Source of the DNA: an uncultured Bacteroidaceae bacterium
Lineage (GTDB): Bacteria > Bacteroidota > Bacteroidia > Bacteroidales > Bacteroidaceae
DNA length: 64,000 nucleotides
Direction: 5' to 3'
Assembly: GCA_905235575.1 (NCBI GenBank)
Contig: CAJOLZ010000002.1
Span: 62,001-126,000, forward strand
In this document: positions 36,477-45,058 of the stretch, in pieces
How positions within the stretch are numbered: the stretch's first letter is position 1
Layout of the letters: each line of letters starts with the position of its first letter
The notes under the pieces: model-generated
What the model was told of the DNA's origin: nothing
What the model saw: the letters and a program-made list of their open reading frames with translations, nothing else
The model's database searches: none
Program-made: the position numbers and the translations under genes

Positions 36477-37781
36477 ATGAGTTACGAAGACGAAAGCTGG
36501 AAAGAGAAATTCTCAAACAGTAAAGAGGGTAATGACCGGGATGGTTATCGTCCTCAGCAGAATGGCAACAATCGTACGGGCGGCTTCAGCCGTTCTGGAC
36601 GTCCGTTGCGTCCCCGTATCAATCGTTCGGCAACATCCGGTACAACCGATGGAACAAGCCGCCCCGTGCGTTCAGCACGTCCGGTAGCTGTTCGCGAAGG
36701 TGGCTATTCGCAAAGCGAAGGCCGTTTCGTACGCCGCGACGGAAACTATCAGCCACATCGCGAAGGAGGTCCTCAGCCCCGCCGCGAAGGTGCCTCTCAA
36801 CCACGTCAGCACAGCAACCGCGCGGAAGGTTTTAAGCCTCGCAGTAATTATAATCAGGAGGGTGGCTATCAGCCGCGTCGCGAAGGTGGTTTCCAACCAC
36901 GTCCGCACAGCACTCGTGAAGGTGCCTATCAGTCCTCTCAGGGCGGAAATGGCCAGAAGAAAGCTTTTGGCAATCGTCGTCCGAAAACGGGTAACTACAA
37001 TCCGAATGCCAAGTATAACATGAAGAAGCAGATAGAGTATAAGGAGAGAAACTACGATCCGAATGCTCCTATCCGACTGAATCGTTTCCTGGCCAACGCA
37101 GGTGTTTGTAGCCGTCGCGAAGCTGATACCTTCATACAGGCAGGCGTTGTAAGCGTGAACGGACAGGTTGTCACCGAACTGGGAACCAAGGTGCTGCGCT
37201 CAGACAGTGTGATGTTCCACGACCAGGCAGTCAGCATGGAGAAGAAAGTCTATGTACTGCTGAACAAACCCAAAGATTGTGTGACGACCAGCGATGATCC
37301 CAAGAACCGCAAGACCGTAATGGAAATCGTGAAGGATGCCTGCCGCGAACGCATCTATCCAGTGGGACGACTCGACCGCAACACCACAGGCGTACTGCTG
37401 CTCACAAACGATGGCGAACTGGCCAGCAAGCTGACTCACCCGCAGTATAAGAAGAAGAAGATCTATCACGTACACTGCGACAAGGTTGTAACGCCCGAAG
37501 ATATCCGCCGGATTTCCGAAGGTATTATGCTGGACGATGGCGAGATACATGCCGATGCCATCGATTATGCAAGTCCAACGGACCGCAGACAGGTAGGTAT
37601 CGAGATTCACTCCGGACGCAACCGCATCGTACGTCGCATCTTCGAGCATTTGGGCTATCGTGTCGTAAAACTGGATAGAGTGTACTTTGCCGGACTTACG
37701 AAAAAGAATGTGCGCCGCGGTGACTGGCGTTTCCTCACCGAACGTGAGGTGAGCATGTTGCAGATGGGGGCATTTGAATAA
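36477..37781 (+). CDS. RluB/RsuA-type 23S rRNA pseudouridine synthase with repetitive basic N-terminus
   Basis: Residues ~195-434 form a standard RluB-like enzyme: an S4 RNA-binding domain ([20 protein letters not shown]) and a catalytic domain whose Asp lies in [20 protein letters not shown], ending [20 protein letters not shown]. It isomerises a uridine of 23S rRNA. The first ~190 residues are a low-complexity, Arg/Gly/Gln-rich extension with recurring units such as [10 protein letters not shown] and [14 protein letters not shown], likely disordered and RNA-binding. Bacteroidota homologues often have such extensions. It lies between purB and asnS in the same direction, 14 bp before asnS. 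Confidence 0.9.
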   Translation: MSYEDESWKEKFSNSKEGNDRDGYRPQQNGNNRTGGFSRSGRPLRPRINRSATSGTTDGTSRPVRSARPVAVREGGYSQSEGRFVRRDGNYQPHREGGPQPRREGASQPRQHSNRAEGFKPRSNYNQEGGYQPRREGGFQPRPHSTREGAYQSSQGGNGQKKAFGNRRPKTGNYNPNAKYNMKKQIEYKERNYDPNAPIRLNRFLANAGVCSRREADTFIQAGVVSVNGQVVTELGTKVLRSDSVMFHDQAVSMEKKVYVLLNKPKDCVTTSDDPKNRKTVMEIVKDACRERIYPVGRLDRNTTGVLLLTNDGELASKLTHPQYKKKKIYHVHCDKVVTPEDIRRISEGIMLDDGEIHADAIDYASPTDRRQVGIEIHSGRNRIVRRIFEHLGYRVVKLDRVYFAGLTKKNVRRGDWRFLTEREVSMLQMGAFE

Positions 37782-37795
37782 AGTTAATAAGAAGA

Positions 37796-39235
37796 ATGAA
37801 ACGAACAAAAATCATCGACGCGCTGAAAAGCACGCAATACGGAGCTGACATTAACGTGAAAGGCTGGGTGCGCAGCAAGCGCGGCAGCAAGGGCATCTTC
37901 TTCATTGCCCTCAACGACGGTTCGACCATCAAGAACATACAGATTGTTGGTGACGATGCGAATTTCGAAGAGGAAACTCTGAAGCGTGTCACCACCGGAG
38001 CCTGCCTTAGTGTGGTGGGTAAACTCGTGGAGAGTCCGGCAGCCGGACAGGCATCGGAAGTGCAGGCATCCGAAATAATTGTCCTGGGCGACTGCGACAA
38101 CACCTATCCCCTCCAGAAGAAGGGCGCGTCGTGGGAGTTCCTGCGTACGGTGGCTCATCTGCGTCCGCGTACAAACACTTTTGGTGCCGTCCTGCGCATA
38201 CGCCATAACATGGCAATCGCCATCCACACATACTTCCACGAGCATGGCTACTTCTATTTCCATACGCCGCTTATCACGGCCAGCGATTGCGAGGGAGCCG
38301 GAAATATGTTCCAGGTGACCACCAAGAATCTCTACGATCTGAAGAAGGACGAACAGGGCAAGATTATCTACGACGACGACTTTTTCGGCGAGCAGACATC
38401 GCTTACCGTCTCGGGTCAGCTTGAGGGTGAGCTCGGTGCGACCGCTCTTGGAGCCATTTACACATTCGGTCCCACTTTCCGTGCCGAGAACAGCAACACG
38501 CCGCGTCATCTGGCCGAGTTCTGGATGATAGAGCCTGAGATTGCATTTATGGACCAGGATGAGTTGATGGACCTCGAGGAGGACTTCATCAAGTATTGTG
38601 TCCGCTGGGCGCTCGACAACTGCCGCGATGACCTGGAATTCCTGAACAAGATGGTCGACAAGGGCCTGATAGAGCGTCTCGAGAGTGTCTTGAAGGAGGA
38701 GTTCGTCCGTCTGCCATACACCGAGGGTATCCGCATTCTGCAGGAAGCCAAACAGAACGGCCGCAAGTTCGAATTCCCTTGCGAGTGGGGCGACGACTTG
38801 GCAAGCGAGCACGAGCGTTACCTTGTCGAAGAGCACTTCCGCAAGCCTGTCATCATGACCGACTACCCACGTTCCTTCAAGTCGTTCTACATGAAGCAGA
38901 ACCCCGAAACTGCCGATGGCGGCAGCGTAGGCTACAAGGGAGCGATTGCTCCGGGTCCCACCATGCAGGGTACCGACGTGCTCTTCCCGTCAATTGGCGA
39001 GATTATCGGTGGCAGTGTGCGTGAGGAAAGCTACGACAAACTGATGGGCGAGATTGAACGCCGCAAGATGGATATGACGCACCTATGGTGGTATCTCGAT
39101 ACGCGCCGCTACGGCAGCTGTCCGCATGCAGGTTTCGGATTGGGCTTCGAGCGTCTTATTCTCTTCGTGACGGGCATGCAGAACATCCGCGACGTCATCC
39201 CCTTCCCGCGCACGCCGAAGAACGCCGAGTTCTGA
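37796..39235 (+). CDS. asnS: Asparaginyl-tRNA synthetase
   Basis: Class IIb synthetase charging tRNA-Asn. N-terminal OB-fold ([20 protein letters not shown]) and catalytic core with motif 2 [21 protein letters not shown] and motif 3 [33 protein letters not shown] is a typical AsnS segment. Length 479 is slightly longer than usual. Its stop codon overlaps the start of the following small gene (TGATG). Confidence 0.96.
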   Translation: MKRTKIIDALKSTQYGADINVKGWVRSKRGSKGIFFIALNDGSTIKNIQIVGDDANFEEETLKRVTTGACLSVVGKLVESPAAGQASEVQASEIIVLGDCDNTYPLQKKGASWEFLRTVAHLRPRTNTFGAVLRIRHNMAIAIHTYFHEHGYFYFHTPLITASDCEGAGNMFQVTTKNLYDLKKDEQGKIIYDDDFFGEQTSLTVSGQLEGELGATALGAIYTFGPTFRAENSNTPRHLAEFWMIEPEIAFMDQDELMDLEEDFIKYCVRWALDNCRDDLEFLNKMVDKGLIERLESVLKEEFVRLPYTEGIRILQEAKQNGRKFEFPCEWGDDLASEHERYLVEEHFRKPVIMTDYPRSFKSFYMKQNPETADGGSVGYKGAIAPGPTMQGTDVLFPSIGEIIGGSVREESYDKLMGEIERRKMDMTHLWWYLDTRRYGSCPHAGFGLGFERLILFVTGMQNIRDVIPFPRTPKNAEF

Positions 39236-39414
39236 TGAAGCACAAGCGCAGAAAACCGCAACTGACGCTGGACGAATATATCCGCGCCAACAGACGAGGT
39301 AACCGAGAGGCCGAGCAGGAATTGCTCGGCCCTGGTTTTCATGCACGCAATCGAGTACACAAATCTCAGAAAATTTATACGCGTAAACGTAAGCATCGCG
39401 ATTCGGAAATTTAG
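39235..39414 (+). CDS. Small basic protein overlapping asnS, possible ribosome-associated factor
   Basis: A 59-residue, strongly basic protein ([20 protein letters not shown] start). The start codon overlaps the asnS stop as TGATG, so it is likely translated by re-initiation. Composition and length suggest RNA or ribosome binding. The C-terminal half (ELL, then R-x-RVHKSQKIYTRKRKH) resembles from memory the core of the ribosome-rescue factor ArfA of proteobacteria (ALL, RQRV, K, then SYMRKGKH). That is a weak, short similarity; a Bacteroidota-specific ribosomal protein is an equal alternative. No database check was possible. Confidence 0.6.
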   Translation: MKHKRRKPQLTLDEYIRANRRGNREAEQELLGPGFHARNRVHKSQKIYTRKRKHRDSEI

Positions 39415-39450
39415 CTCGTTTACACTTGTCCGAATTGGTGCGACCAAAAA

Positions 39451-39530
39451 TGCACCGTGCTTCGTTTCATGACGCACTGTGGTGCGACGGGCATCGCAAC
39501 GTGGTTCGACAGCCGTCGCACCACGTTGCG
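39451..39530. repeat. 22-bp palindrome array H (4 units)
   Basis: Units start at 39451 (TGCACCGTGCTTCG), 39473 (CGCACTGTGGTGCG), 39495 (CGCAACGTGGTTCG) and 39517 (CGCACCACGTTGCG), period 22, with AAAAA before and TTTTT after. It lies between two convergent genes. Confidence 0.9.
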
Positions 39531-39571
39531 TTTTTCGTCCGACCTCAATAGGTCGATTTGTGTTGAAACAA

Positions 39572-39605
39572 AAAGAGTCAGGCTCCATGCGGAACCTGAC
39601 TCTTT
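39572..39605 (-). terminator. Terminator of pckA
   Basis: AAAGAGTCAGG (39572-39582) pairs with CCTGACTCTTT (39595-39605). On the minus strand it is followed by TTGTTT after the stem's T-run. It lies 24 bases past the pckA stop codon. Confidence 0.85.
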
Positions 39606-39629
39606 CTATATGCATGTGTAATTACTTGC

Positions 39630-41243
39630 TTACAGCTTCGGGCCTGCAGCAACCAGAGCCTTGCCAGCCTCGTTGCCTTCGTACTTCTTGAAGTTCTTGA
39701 TGAAGCGTGCGGCCAAATCCTTAGCCTTCTCTTCCCACTGATTGCGGTCCTGATAGGTGTCGCGAGGATCGAGAATGCCCCATGCTACGCCGTCCAGCTG
39801 AGTGGGAACCTCGAGGTCGAAGTAAGGAATCTTCTTTGTGGGAGCCTTCAGGATGGCGCCGCCCAGGATGGCGTCGATGATGCCACGGGTATCCTTGATG
39901 GAGATACGCTTGCCTGTGCCGTTCCAACCGGTGTTCACCAGATAAGCCTTGGCACCGCTCTTCTCCATCTTCTTCACCAGTTCCTCAGCATACTTTGTGG
40001 GGTGCAGTTCGAGGAATGCCTGGCCGAAGCAAGCCGAGAATGTGGGAGTGGGCTCTGTGATGCCGCGCTCTGTACCTGCCAGCTTGGCTGTGAAGCCAGA
40101 GAGGAAGTAGTACTTCGTCTGCTCGGGAGTCAGGATGCTGACGGGAGGCAGCACACCGAATGCGTCGGCGGAGAGGAAGATTACGTTCTCAGCGTCGGGA
40201 CCGGAGCTCTTGCCGTTCACCTTCTGTGCAATCTTCTCGATGTGGTTGATGGGGTAGCTTACGCGGGTGTTCTCGGTCACGCTCTTGTCGGCGAAGTCAA
40301 TCTTGCCTTCTGCATCGACGGTCACGTTCTCGAGCAGTGCATCGCGACGGATGGCGTTGTAGATGTCGGGCTCGCTCTCCTTGTCCAGGTTGATGACCTT
40401 GGCATAGCAGCCGCCTTCGAGGTTGAATACGCCTTCGTCGTCCCATCCGTGCTCGTCGTCACCGATGAGCAGACGCTTCGGGTCGGTGGAGAGGGTGGTC
40501 TTGCCGGTTCCGCTCAGACCGAAGAAGATGGCGGTGTTCTTGCCTTCCATGTCGGTGTTTGCGGAGCAGTGCATCGAAGCGATGCCTTGCAGAGGCAGAT
40601 AGTAGTTCTGCATCGAGAACATACCCTTCTTCATCTCGCCGCCGTACCATGTGTTGATGATCACCTGCTCGCGGCTGGTGGTGTTGAAGGCTACGCAAGT
40701 CTCTGAGTTCAGACCCAGTTCCTTGTAGTTCTCAACCTTTGCCTTCGAAGCGTTATAGATAACGAAGTTGGGCTCGAAGTTCTCCAGTTCTTCAGCTGTG
40801 GGCTGGATGAACATGTTCTTCACGAAGTGAGCCTGCCATGCCACTTCCACGATGAAGCGAACGGCCAGACGGGTAGCCTCGTTGGCACCGCAGAATGCGT
40901 CAACAACGTAGAGGTTCTTGCCAGAGAGTTCCTTGATGGCGATGTCCTTTACCTTTGCCCATACGTCTTCGCTCATGGGGTGGTTGTCGTTCTTGTATTC
41001 GTCGGTGGTCCACCATACCTTGTCCTGGCTCTGTGCATCCTTTACGATGTACTTATCCTTGGGCGAACGGCCGGTATAGATGCCGGTCATCACGTTTACT
41101 GCGTTCAGCTCGGTGTTCTGTCCCTTGTCGAAACCTGTCAGTCCGGCCTTGGTCTCCTCCTCGAAGAGATACTCATACGACGGATTGTGGGCTATCACGG
41201 TCGAACCGGTGATGCCATACTTAGTTAAATCTAACTTTGCCAT
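39630..41243 (-). CDS. pckA: Phosphoenolpyruvate carboxykinase (ATP)
   Basis: Interconverts oxaloacetate and PEP. In fermentative Bacteroidales it usually runs towards oxaloacetate on the succinate/propionate route. The 537 residues show the P-loop-like [11 protein letters not shown], the metal site in [20 protein letters not shown], the substrate loop [13 protein letters not shown], and [15 protein letters not shown], all diagnostic of the ATP-dependent type. It is transcribed alone with its own promoter and terminator. Confidence 0.97.
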   Translation of the reverse strand: MAKLDLTKYGITGSTVIAHNPSYEYLFEEETKAGLTGFDKGQNTELNAVNVMTGIYTGRSPKDKYIVKDAQSQDKVWWTTDEYKNDNHPMSEDVWAKVKDIAIKELSGKNLYVVDAFCGANEATRLAVRFIVEVAWQAHFVKNMFIQPTAEELENFEPNFVIYNASKAKVENYKELGLNSETCVAFNTTSREQVIINTWYGGEMKKGMFSMQNYYLPLQGIASMHCSANTDMEGKNTAIFFGLSGTGKTTLSTDPKRLLIGDDEHGWDDEGVFNLEGGCYAKVINLDKESEPDIYNAIRRDALLENVTVDAEGKIDFADKSVTENTRVSYPINHIEKIAQKVNGKSSGPDAENVIFLSADAFGVLPPVSILTPEQTKYYFLSGFTAKLAGTERGITEPTPTFSACFGQAFLELHPTKYAEELVKKMEKSGAKAYLVNTGWNGTGKRISIKDTRGIIDAILGGAILKAPTKKIPYFDLEVPTQLDGVAWGILDPRDTYQDRNQWEEKAKDLAARFIKNFKKYEGNEAGKALVAAGPKL

Positions 41244-41312
41244 ATTGATAAAATTATTTATTGGGGTTAATGTACTACCTTACTATATATGTCTGTTTCT
41301 CTGAAAACGATG

Positions 41313-41343
41313 CAAAATTACTATTTTCTTTTGACTTTTCAAG
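41313..41343 (-). promoter_or_regulatory. Promoter of pckA
   Basis: Minus-strand CTTG (41343-41340), 19 bases, TAATTTTG (41320-41313). The leader to the ATG is about 65 bases. Confidence 0.7.
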
Positions 41344-41611
41344 CTCCTTCTTTCACTTTTTTCGACCTTGCCGAGCCCTTTTTTTACGCTCTGCCGCTCA
41401 TTTGCGATGCCGAGTTGTCAATTGGAGAAAATTTATGTTAAATTTGTCCTGTATATGTTATATTGCTTGTCAGGGAATCCAGTACCAGCCGCCTGTCTTT
41501 CGGAGAAAAGTTGTGAGAATGTTCTGAGTGAGGAAGGAATCTTTACACGTAGTTTTACGAAAATTCGTTTCGAACTGAAAAACGGGCTTTCCGAAGCGTT
41601 CTTCCGATTGT

Positions 41612-41647
41612 CACACCACGTTGCGACGGCCTTCGCACCACGTTGCG
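41612..41647. repeat. 22-bp palindrome array I (2 units)
   Basis: CACACCACGTTGCG (41612-41625) and CGCACCACGTTGCG (41634-41647), spacer ACGGCCTT, then TTTTT. Confidence 0.85.
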
Positions 41648-41772
41648 TTTTTGCCCAATGCAGAATGCGTCGCTCAGAACTTTGTGGACTGCGGACGAAC
41701 GCAAAAAATGCGAGGCTTGATTTTCAGATGGTTGCATCTGTCTCGTTCCCCCAAACTGACCGAAAAGCATCA

Positions 41773-41798
41773 AAAAAGGGGCTTTTTCGCCCCTTTTT
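41773..41798. terminator. Bidirectional terminator after blaI-like gene
   Basis: AAAAAGGGGC, 6-base loop, GCCCCTTTTT. It serves the leftward operon ending with the BlaI-like gene, 69 bp away, and possibly a rightward transcript. Confidence 0.85.
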
Positions 41799-41866
41799 CG
41801 GTGCACTTCAATTTTGCTGCACCGCGCAATTTGTGACATAAAGTTTACAGAATTGGTTCGATATGC

Positions 41867-42208
41867 CTACTTCGTGTTTTCTTGGAACTCGCCTTCCACA
41901 TATCGGCGCATCATCTCGGCATTGCCTTCGAAGAATTCGTTGCATATTCGGTCGAACGTCTCGCGCAGATACTGTTGGCGTGCGACGCGTGCGGTATAGT
42001 AAATGACGTTTCCGGTCTTCACGCCGCGCAGAAATCCCTTTTTCGAAAGTATCTTCATGAAGGTTGCCACGGTGGTGTAGGCCGGGCGCGGTTCCTCATA
42101 GCAGGCGCGCACATCGTTCACAAAGCCGCTGGCACCAGGCAAGCTCCACAGGTGGAGCATCAGTTGCAGCTCGGCTCTCGTTAGTAACTTACCCTCGGCT
42201 TCGTTCAT
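41867..42208 (-). CDS. BlaI/MecI/CopY-family transcriptional repressor
   Basis: A 113-residue winged-helix repressor of the penicillinase repressor family. LTRAELQLMLHLWSLPGASG gives the first helices. AYTTVATFMKILSKKGFLRG is the recognition helix and wing region, with the typical T-T-V-x-T and L-x-x-K-G. VIYYTARVARQQYLRETFDR starts the dimerisation helix. In BlaI/MecI these are released by a BlaR1/MecR1 membrane protease, but no blaR1-like gene or beta-lactamase is adjacent. I start at ATG 42208, 13 bp after the DUF3108 stop codon; a TTG 24 bases upstream would overlap it. Confidence 0.88.
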   Translation of the reverse strand: MNEAEGKLLTRAELQLMLHLWSLPGASGFVNDVRACYEEPRPAYTTVATFMKILSKKGFLRGVKTGNVIYYTARVARQQYLRETFDRICNEFFEGNAEMMRRYVEGEFQENTK

Positions 42209-42221
42209 GGCAACGGATTGC

Positions 42222-43031
42222 TCATTTGACAATCGACGTGCACTCGTTACGTAAGCCCACAGCCTTGCTCAGATAGGCCTTGGCTGTGCCGAACTTCAGG
42301 AACAGGTCGAGCCGCACGGGCATGTGGTTTTCGTCGTCGGTGATGTAGAATGTGATGATTTCCTTCTCCTTCTTTGATTCATATTCCACGAGCGAGAAGA
42401 TGAGACAGCGATAGGTGGTCCCTTCGCCCCGCATCTTGAAATCTTTCTTGCCGCGATACCTCAGCGTGATGTTCTCCACTTTTCGGCCGTCGGCCAAGGG
42501 GTAAATCATTTTCTTTCCGACTTTGAAATCATCGGCGTCGAAAGAGCGTGCGCGGAGCATCATGGTGAGCATGTCGTAGACACAGTCGATGCTGCTGTTT
42601 GTGGTGGAGCTCTTTTCTCCGCGGCGGTTCAGATACTCTTGGCGCATGTTGGTCTGTCCGTTCTCGTAGGTGTACCATACCTGGTCCACGTAGTATTTGC
42701 CTCCTTCGTTGGCCGCTTTCTTGTAGTAGAGTGGCACCAGGTCTTTGGTGATGATGCCTTGGAGGGTGTCGCGCATGACGAAATGTTTGTCCACTTTTCC
42801 GCTGGTGCTCGTCACGAGTCGGCTGTCATAGACATCGCGTCCCTCCCACTTGGCGGCAGTGGTCGAAAGACGGGCTTTTCCTGCCTTCATCCACACGAAT
42901 TTCCAGTTGAAATAGAGCTCGTAGTCGAGAATCTCTCCAGCCTCGAATGCCGTATTTTCGGCAGTGCACTGAGCACTGGACTTGACGCAGAACATGAGTG
43001 CTGCGACAAAAAACATTTTCCTGATTTGCAT
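42222..43031 (-). CDS. DUF3108 exported protein
   Basis: A 269-residue protein with signal peptide MQIRKMFFVAALMFCVKSSA and the DUF3108 pattern. FEAGEILDYELYFNWKFVWMKAGKA starts the domain, followed by alternating strands and the segment DCVYDMLTMMLRARSFDADD. It then has VENITLRYRGKKDFKMRGEG and EIITFYITDDENHMPVRLDL near the end. Periplasmic or outer-membrane association is likely. The family's function is not known. It sits in a leftward run with the Ig-like lipoprotein (37 bp) and the BlaI-like gene. Confidence 0.85.
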   Translation of the reverse strand: MQIRKMFFVAALMFCVKSSAQCTAENTAFEAGEILDYELYFNWKFVWMKAGKARLSTTAAKWEGRDVYDSRLVTSTSGKVDKHFVMRDTLQGIITKDLVPLYYKKAANEGGKYYVDQVWYTYENGQTNMRQEYLNRRGEKSSTTNSSIDCVYDMLTMMLRARSFDADDFKVGKKMIYPLADGRKVENITLRYRGKKDFKMRGEGTTYRCLIFSLVEYESKKEKEIITFYITDDENHMPVRLDLFLKFGTAKAYLSKAVGLRNECTSIVK

Positions 43032-43068
43032 GACTTTATATTCGCGAGTTAAAGTTTATGCTTAAGTT

Positions 43069-45057
43069 TTAGAAACCTCTGGAAAAGGTGTTCGTTTGAT
43101 TGCCCCTCGAAGTGGTATTTCTGCCCCTCCGTTTCTCTTCCTCGCGTTCCTTGTTGCGCGATTTGATAGTCTTTTCCTTGTCCGGTTTCTGCTTCGTTAT
43201 CTCCGCCGGTTTCTGCTTGTTGCGCAGAATTCCCCTAACATTCCACTCTTGTTCGATGTCCCATTTTGCCTTCAGCGACAGGCTGCGCGGGAAGTAGAAG
43301 ACTTCCTCGGCCTGCAAGCCCTCAGCGTAGTTCCCGGTATCCCAAACCCCGTTCCCGTTGCGGTCGACGAAGCATCGCAGATAGTAGTCGCCCGGTCGCA
43401 GATAGTAGAAGTCGGCCCTTCCTTTGGCATCGGCGCGCTGCTCGGCTATGGGGTTGTCTGCACGGTTCATCAACTGTATCACCACGTTGGTGTCGGGCAT
43501 CAGGACATGTACGAAGATGGATCCATATTCATCGAGGCTTCGCACCTTGAAGTTGTTCTTTATGGGCTTGTTGACCATGTTGAAGACATTGGTGAACGCG
43601 GCGCTGTCGGCCTCGAAACGATATTCGTTCGCCGGCTCCCACTCGGCGTAGAGCGTGTAGGAACGACAGTTGTCGTCGGGCAGGAAAAGGAAGGGAGCAT
43701 GCACCCAGTCGGAGTCTTGTTTGATATAGAAGTGGATGCGCGTGGTGTCAACGTTGAGGAATGGTTCCTTCGACGTGAACCGCACGTTTTGGTTCGGGTC
43801 TATGTTGCTCGTTGGTTTCACGGTGATATTCATGAAACTCTGTATGTAGGGGTTGACCTCATCCGGCAGAGGTGTCTTGCTTCTTTTCAGTCGTTTCTCC
43901 CGTTCTTTCTGCCAATCGTCAATCTGTTTCTGTCTTTCCTTGCGTATTTTCTCGTAAGGAGTCTTGGACACCAGACTGAGCGTGTCGGTCATTGGCATCA
44001 GCTGCCCCAGCGTGTCAGTCTCGAGGTATGTGAGGGCAAACGTGAGTGTGTCCTGCTGATGAGTGAAGGTGGTGTCTGTGACCCAATAGGTGATGGTGTC
44101 GTTGAGCAACGTCGGTTCTGCCACCAGACACTTCTCGTCGAAATTCAGTCCCACGATGGTCGGCAGCGTGTCGGACGGCGCGGTAAAGTAGAGACGGAAG
44201 AAGTCGGGCTCAGTCCGTTCTGTCTTCAGCAGGTGTTGGTCGGTGAGTTTCTCCTGAAAAGCCAAAAGTACCACGTCGTCGGGCAGGAAGTGGGTGTATG
44301 GCACTACGCGGATGGAATCGTAGTGGGTAGAGTCGCGCCAGATGGTGTCCATGCGGACATCGGGCTTGCATGAAGTTTCCACAACCATCGTGTCGAAAGC
44401 GATTATCTCGCTTTTCTGGCTGAAGACGAAGTCACCGTCGCCGTCGTTTAGGGCAAACACACGATAACGTCCGGGCTTGACACCCTTGATACAGAAACGA
44501 CCCGAGCCATTTGTCCGCGAGATGCGAGTGAATGGCCGGGTCGTGAAAAGTGTGTCGCTGAAGGTGGAGTCGGCAGGGTAGAGGCCTACCAAGATGCTCT
44601 TTATAGGTTCCAGATTCTCTGCATTGAGCACCGAGCCTGCGACTTCCATTGTGTCGATACTCTCGCCAGTGCTGAACGAGTAGGTAAATTGTCCCATCGG
44701 GTTGCCTTCGTTGTTGTCTTGAATGGCATCGCTGAAGTCGATGGTGTAGGTGGTGTTGGCCTGAAGTGAGTCGTAGAGTGTTATCTTGACGCGCTTACCA
44801 TCGGCCCGCACGTTGGCACTCTCTATCTGTGGTGGCGAGATGATGACCTTCTCGTTGGCGTTCTGCAGTTTGATGTATTCGTCAAAGAGGATACTGATTT
44901 TCTTGCTCGTCCCCATCGTGGAGCCGTTCTTGGGCGAACTCGACACCACACGCGGCGGCACTTCGTCGTAGATGCCTCCGTCTGGGTTGCCGATGCTGGC
45001 GCATGCAGCGATGAACAGCACGAGCACAAGATAATATATCAGATGTATCTTCTTCAT
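43069..45057 (-). CDS. Large lipoprotein with Ig-like (Big_5) domain
   Basis: A 662-residue lipoprotein. The signal peptide MKKIHLIYYLVLVLFIAAC ends in lipobox IAAC. The first domain (about 35-135) is a bacterial Ig-like Big_5 fold: PPRVVSSSPKNGSTMGTSKK, ISILFDEYIKLQ and TYTIDFSDAIQDNNEGNPM. A SusE- or CarboxypepD-like segment follows (SGRFCIKGVKPGRYRVFALN). The middle is a long mixed region, then a second CarboxypepD-like end (YYLRPGDYYLRCFVDRNGNG). The C-terminus is basic and low-complexity (EEEKRRGRNTTSRG). Such proteins are widespread in Bacteroidota, surface or periplasmic, with unknown role. It lies 1 bp after the GH3 gene. Confidence 0.85.
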   Translation of the reverse strand: MKKIHLIYYLVLVLFIAACASIGNPDGGIYDEVPPRVVSSSPKNGSTMGTSKKISILFDEYIKLQNANEKVIISPPQIESANVRADGKRVKITLYDSLQANTTYTIDFSDAIQDNNEGNPMGQFTYSFSTGESIDTMEVAGSVLNAENLEPIKSILVGLYPADSTFSDTLFTTRPFTRISRTNGSGRFCIKGVKPGRYRVFALNDGDGDFVFSQKSEIIAFDTMVVETSCKPDVRMDTIWRDSTHYDSIRVVPYTHFLPDDVVLLAFQEKLTDQHLLKTERTEPDFFRLYFTAPSDTLPTIVGLNFDEKCLVAEPTLLNDTITYWVTDTTFTHQQDTLTFALTYLETDTLGQLMPMTDTLSLVSKTPYEKIRKERQKQIDDWQKEREKRLKRSKTPLPDEVNPYIQSFMNITVKPTSNIDPNQNVRFTSKEPFLNVDTTRIHFYIKQDSDWVHAPFLFLPDDNCRSYTLYAEWEPANEYRFEADSAAFTNVFNMVNKPIKNNFKVRSLDEYGSIFVHVLMPDTNVVIQLMNRADNPIAEQRADAKGRADFYYLRPGDYYLRCFVDRNGNGVWDTGNYAEGLQAEEVFYFPRSLSLKAKWDIEQEWNVRGILRNKQKPAEITKQKPDKEKTIKSRNKEREEEKRRGRNTTSRGNQTNTFSRGF

Positions 45058-45058
45058 T

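Larger units (their letters stand above)
41414..41798 (+). ncRNA. Candidate noncoding transcript in gap 41244-41866
   Basis: In this 623-bp gap a promoter-like pair GTTG (41414) and TAAATTTG (41439-41446, spacing 21) points rightward, and a strong hairpin with T-runs ends at 41798. No convincing gene lies between them. The segment contains palindrome array I and a CTTGATT (41716) like that of the 311-bp elements but in a different place relative to the array. This could be a ~350-base RNA or only accidental motifs. The rest of the gap is the pckA promoter and leader. Confidence 0.3.

Noticed and set aside
41368-41841. Plus-strand reading frame of 157 codons in the pckA-blaI gap
   Set aside because: Composed of translated array and hairpin sequence, no family features, ends beyond the terminator.
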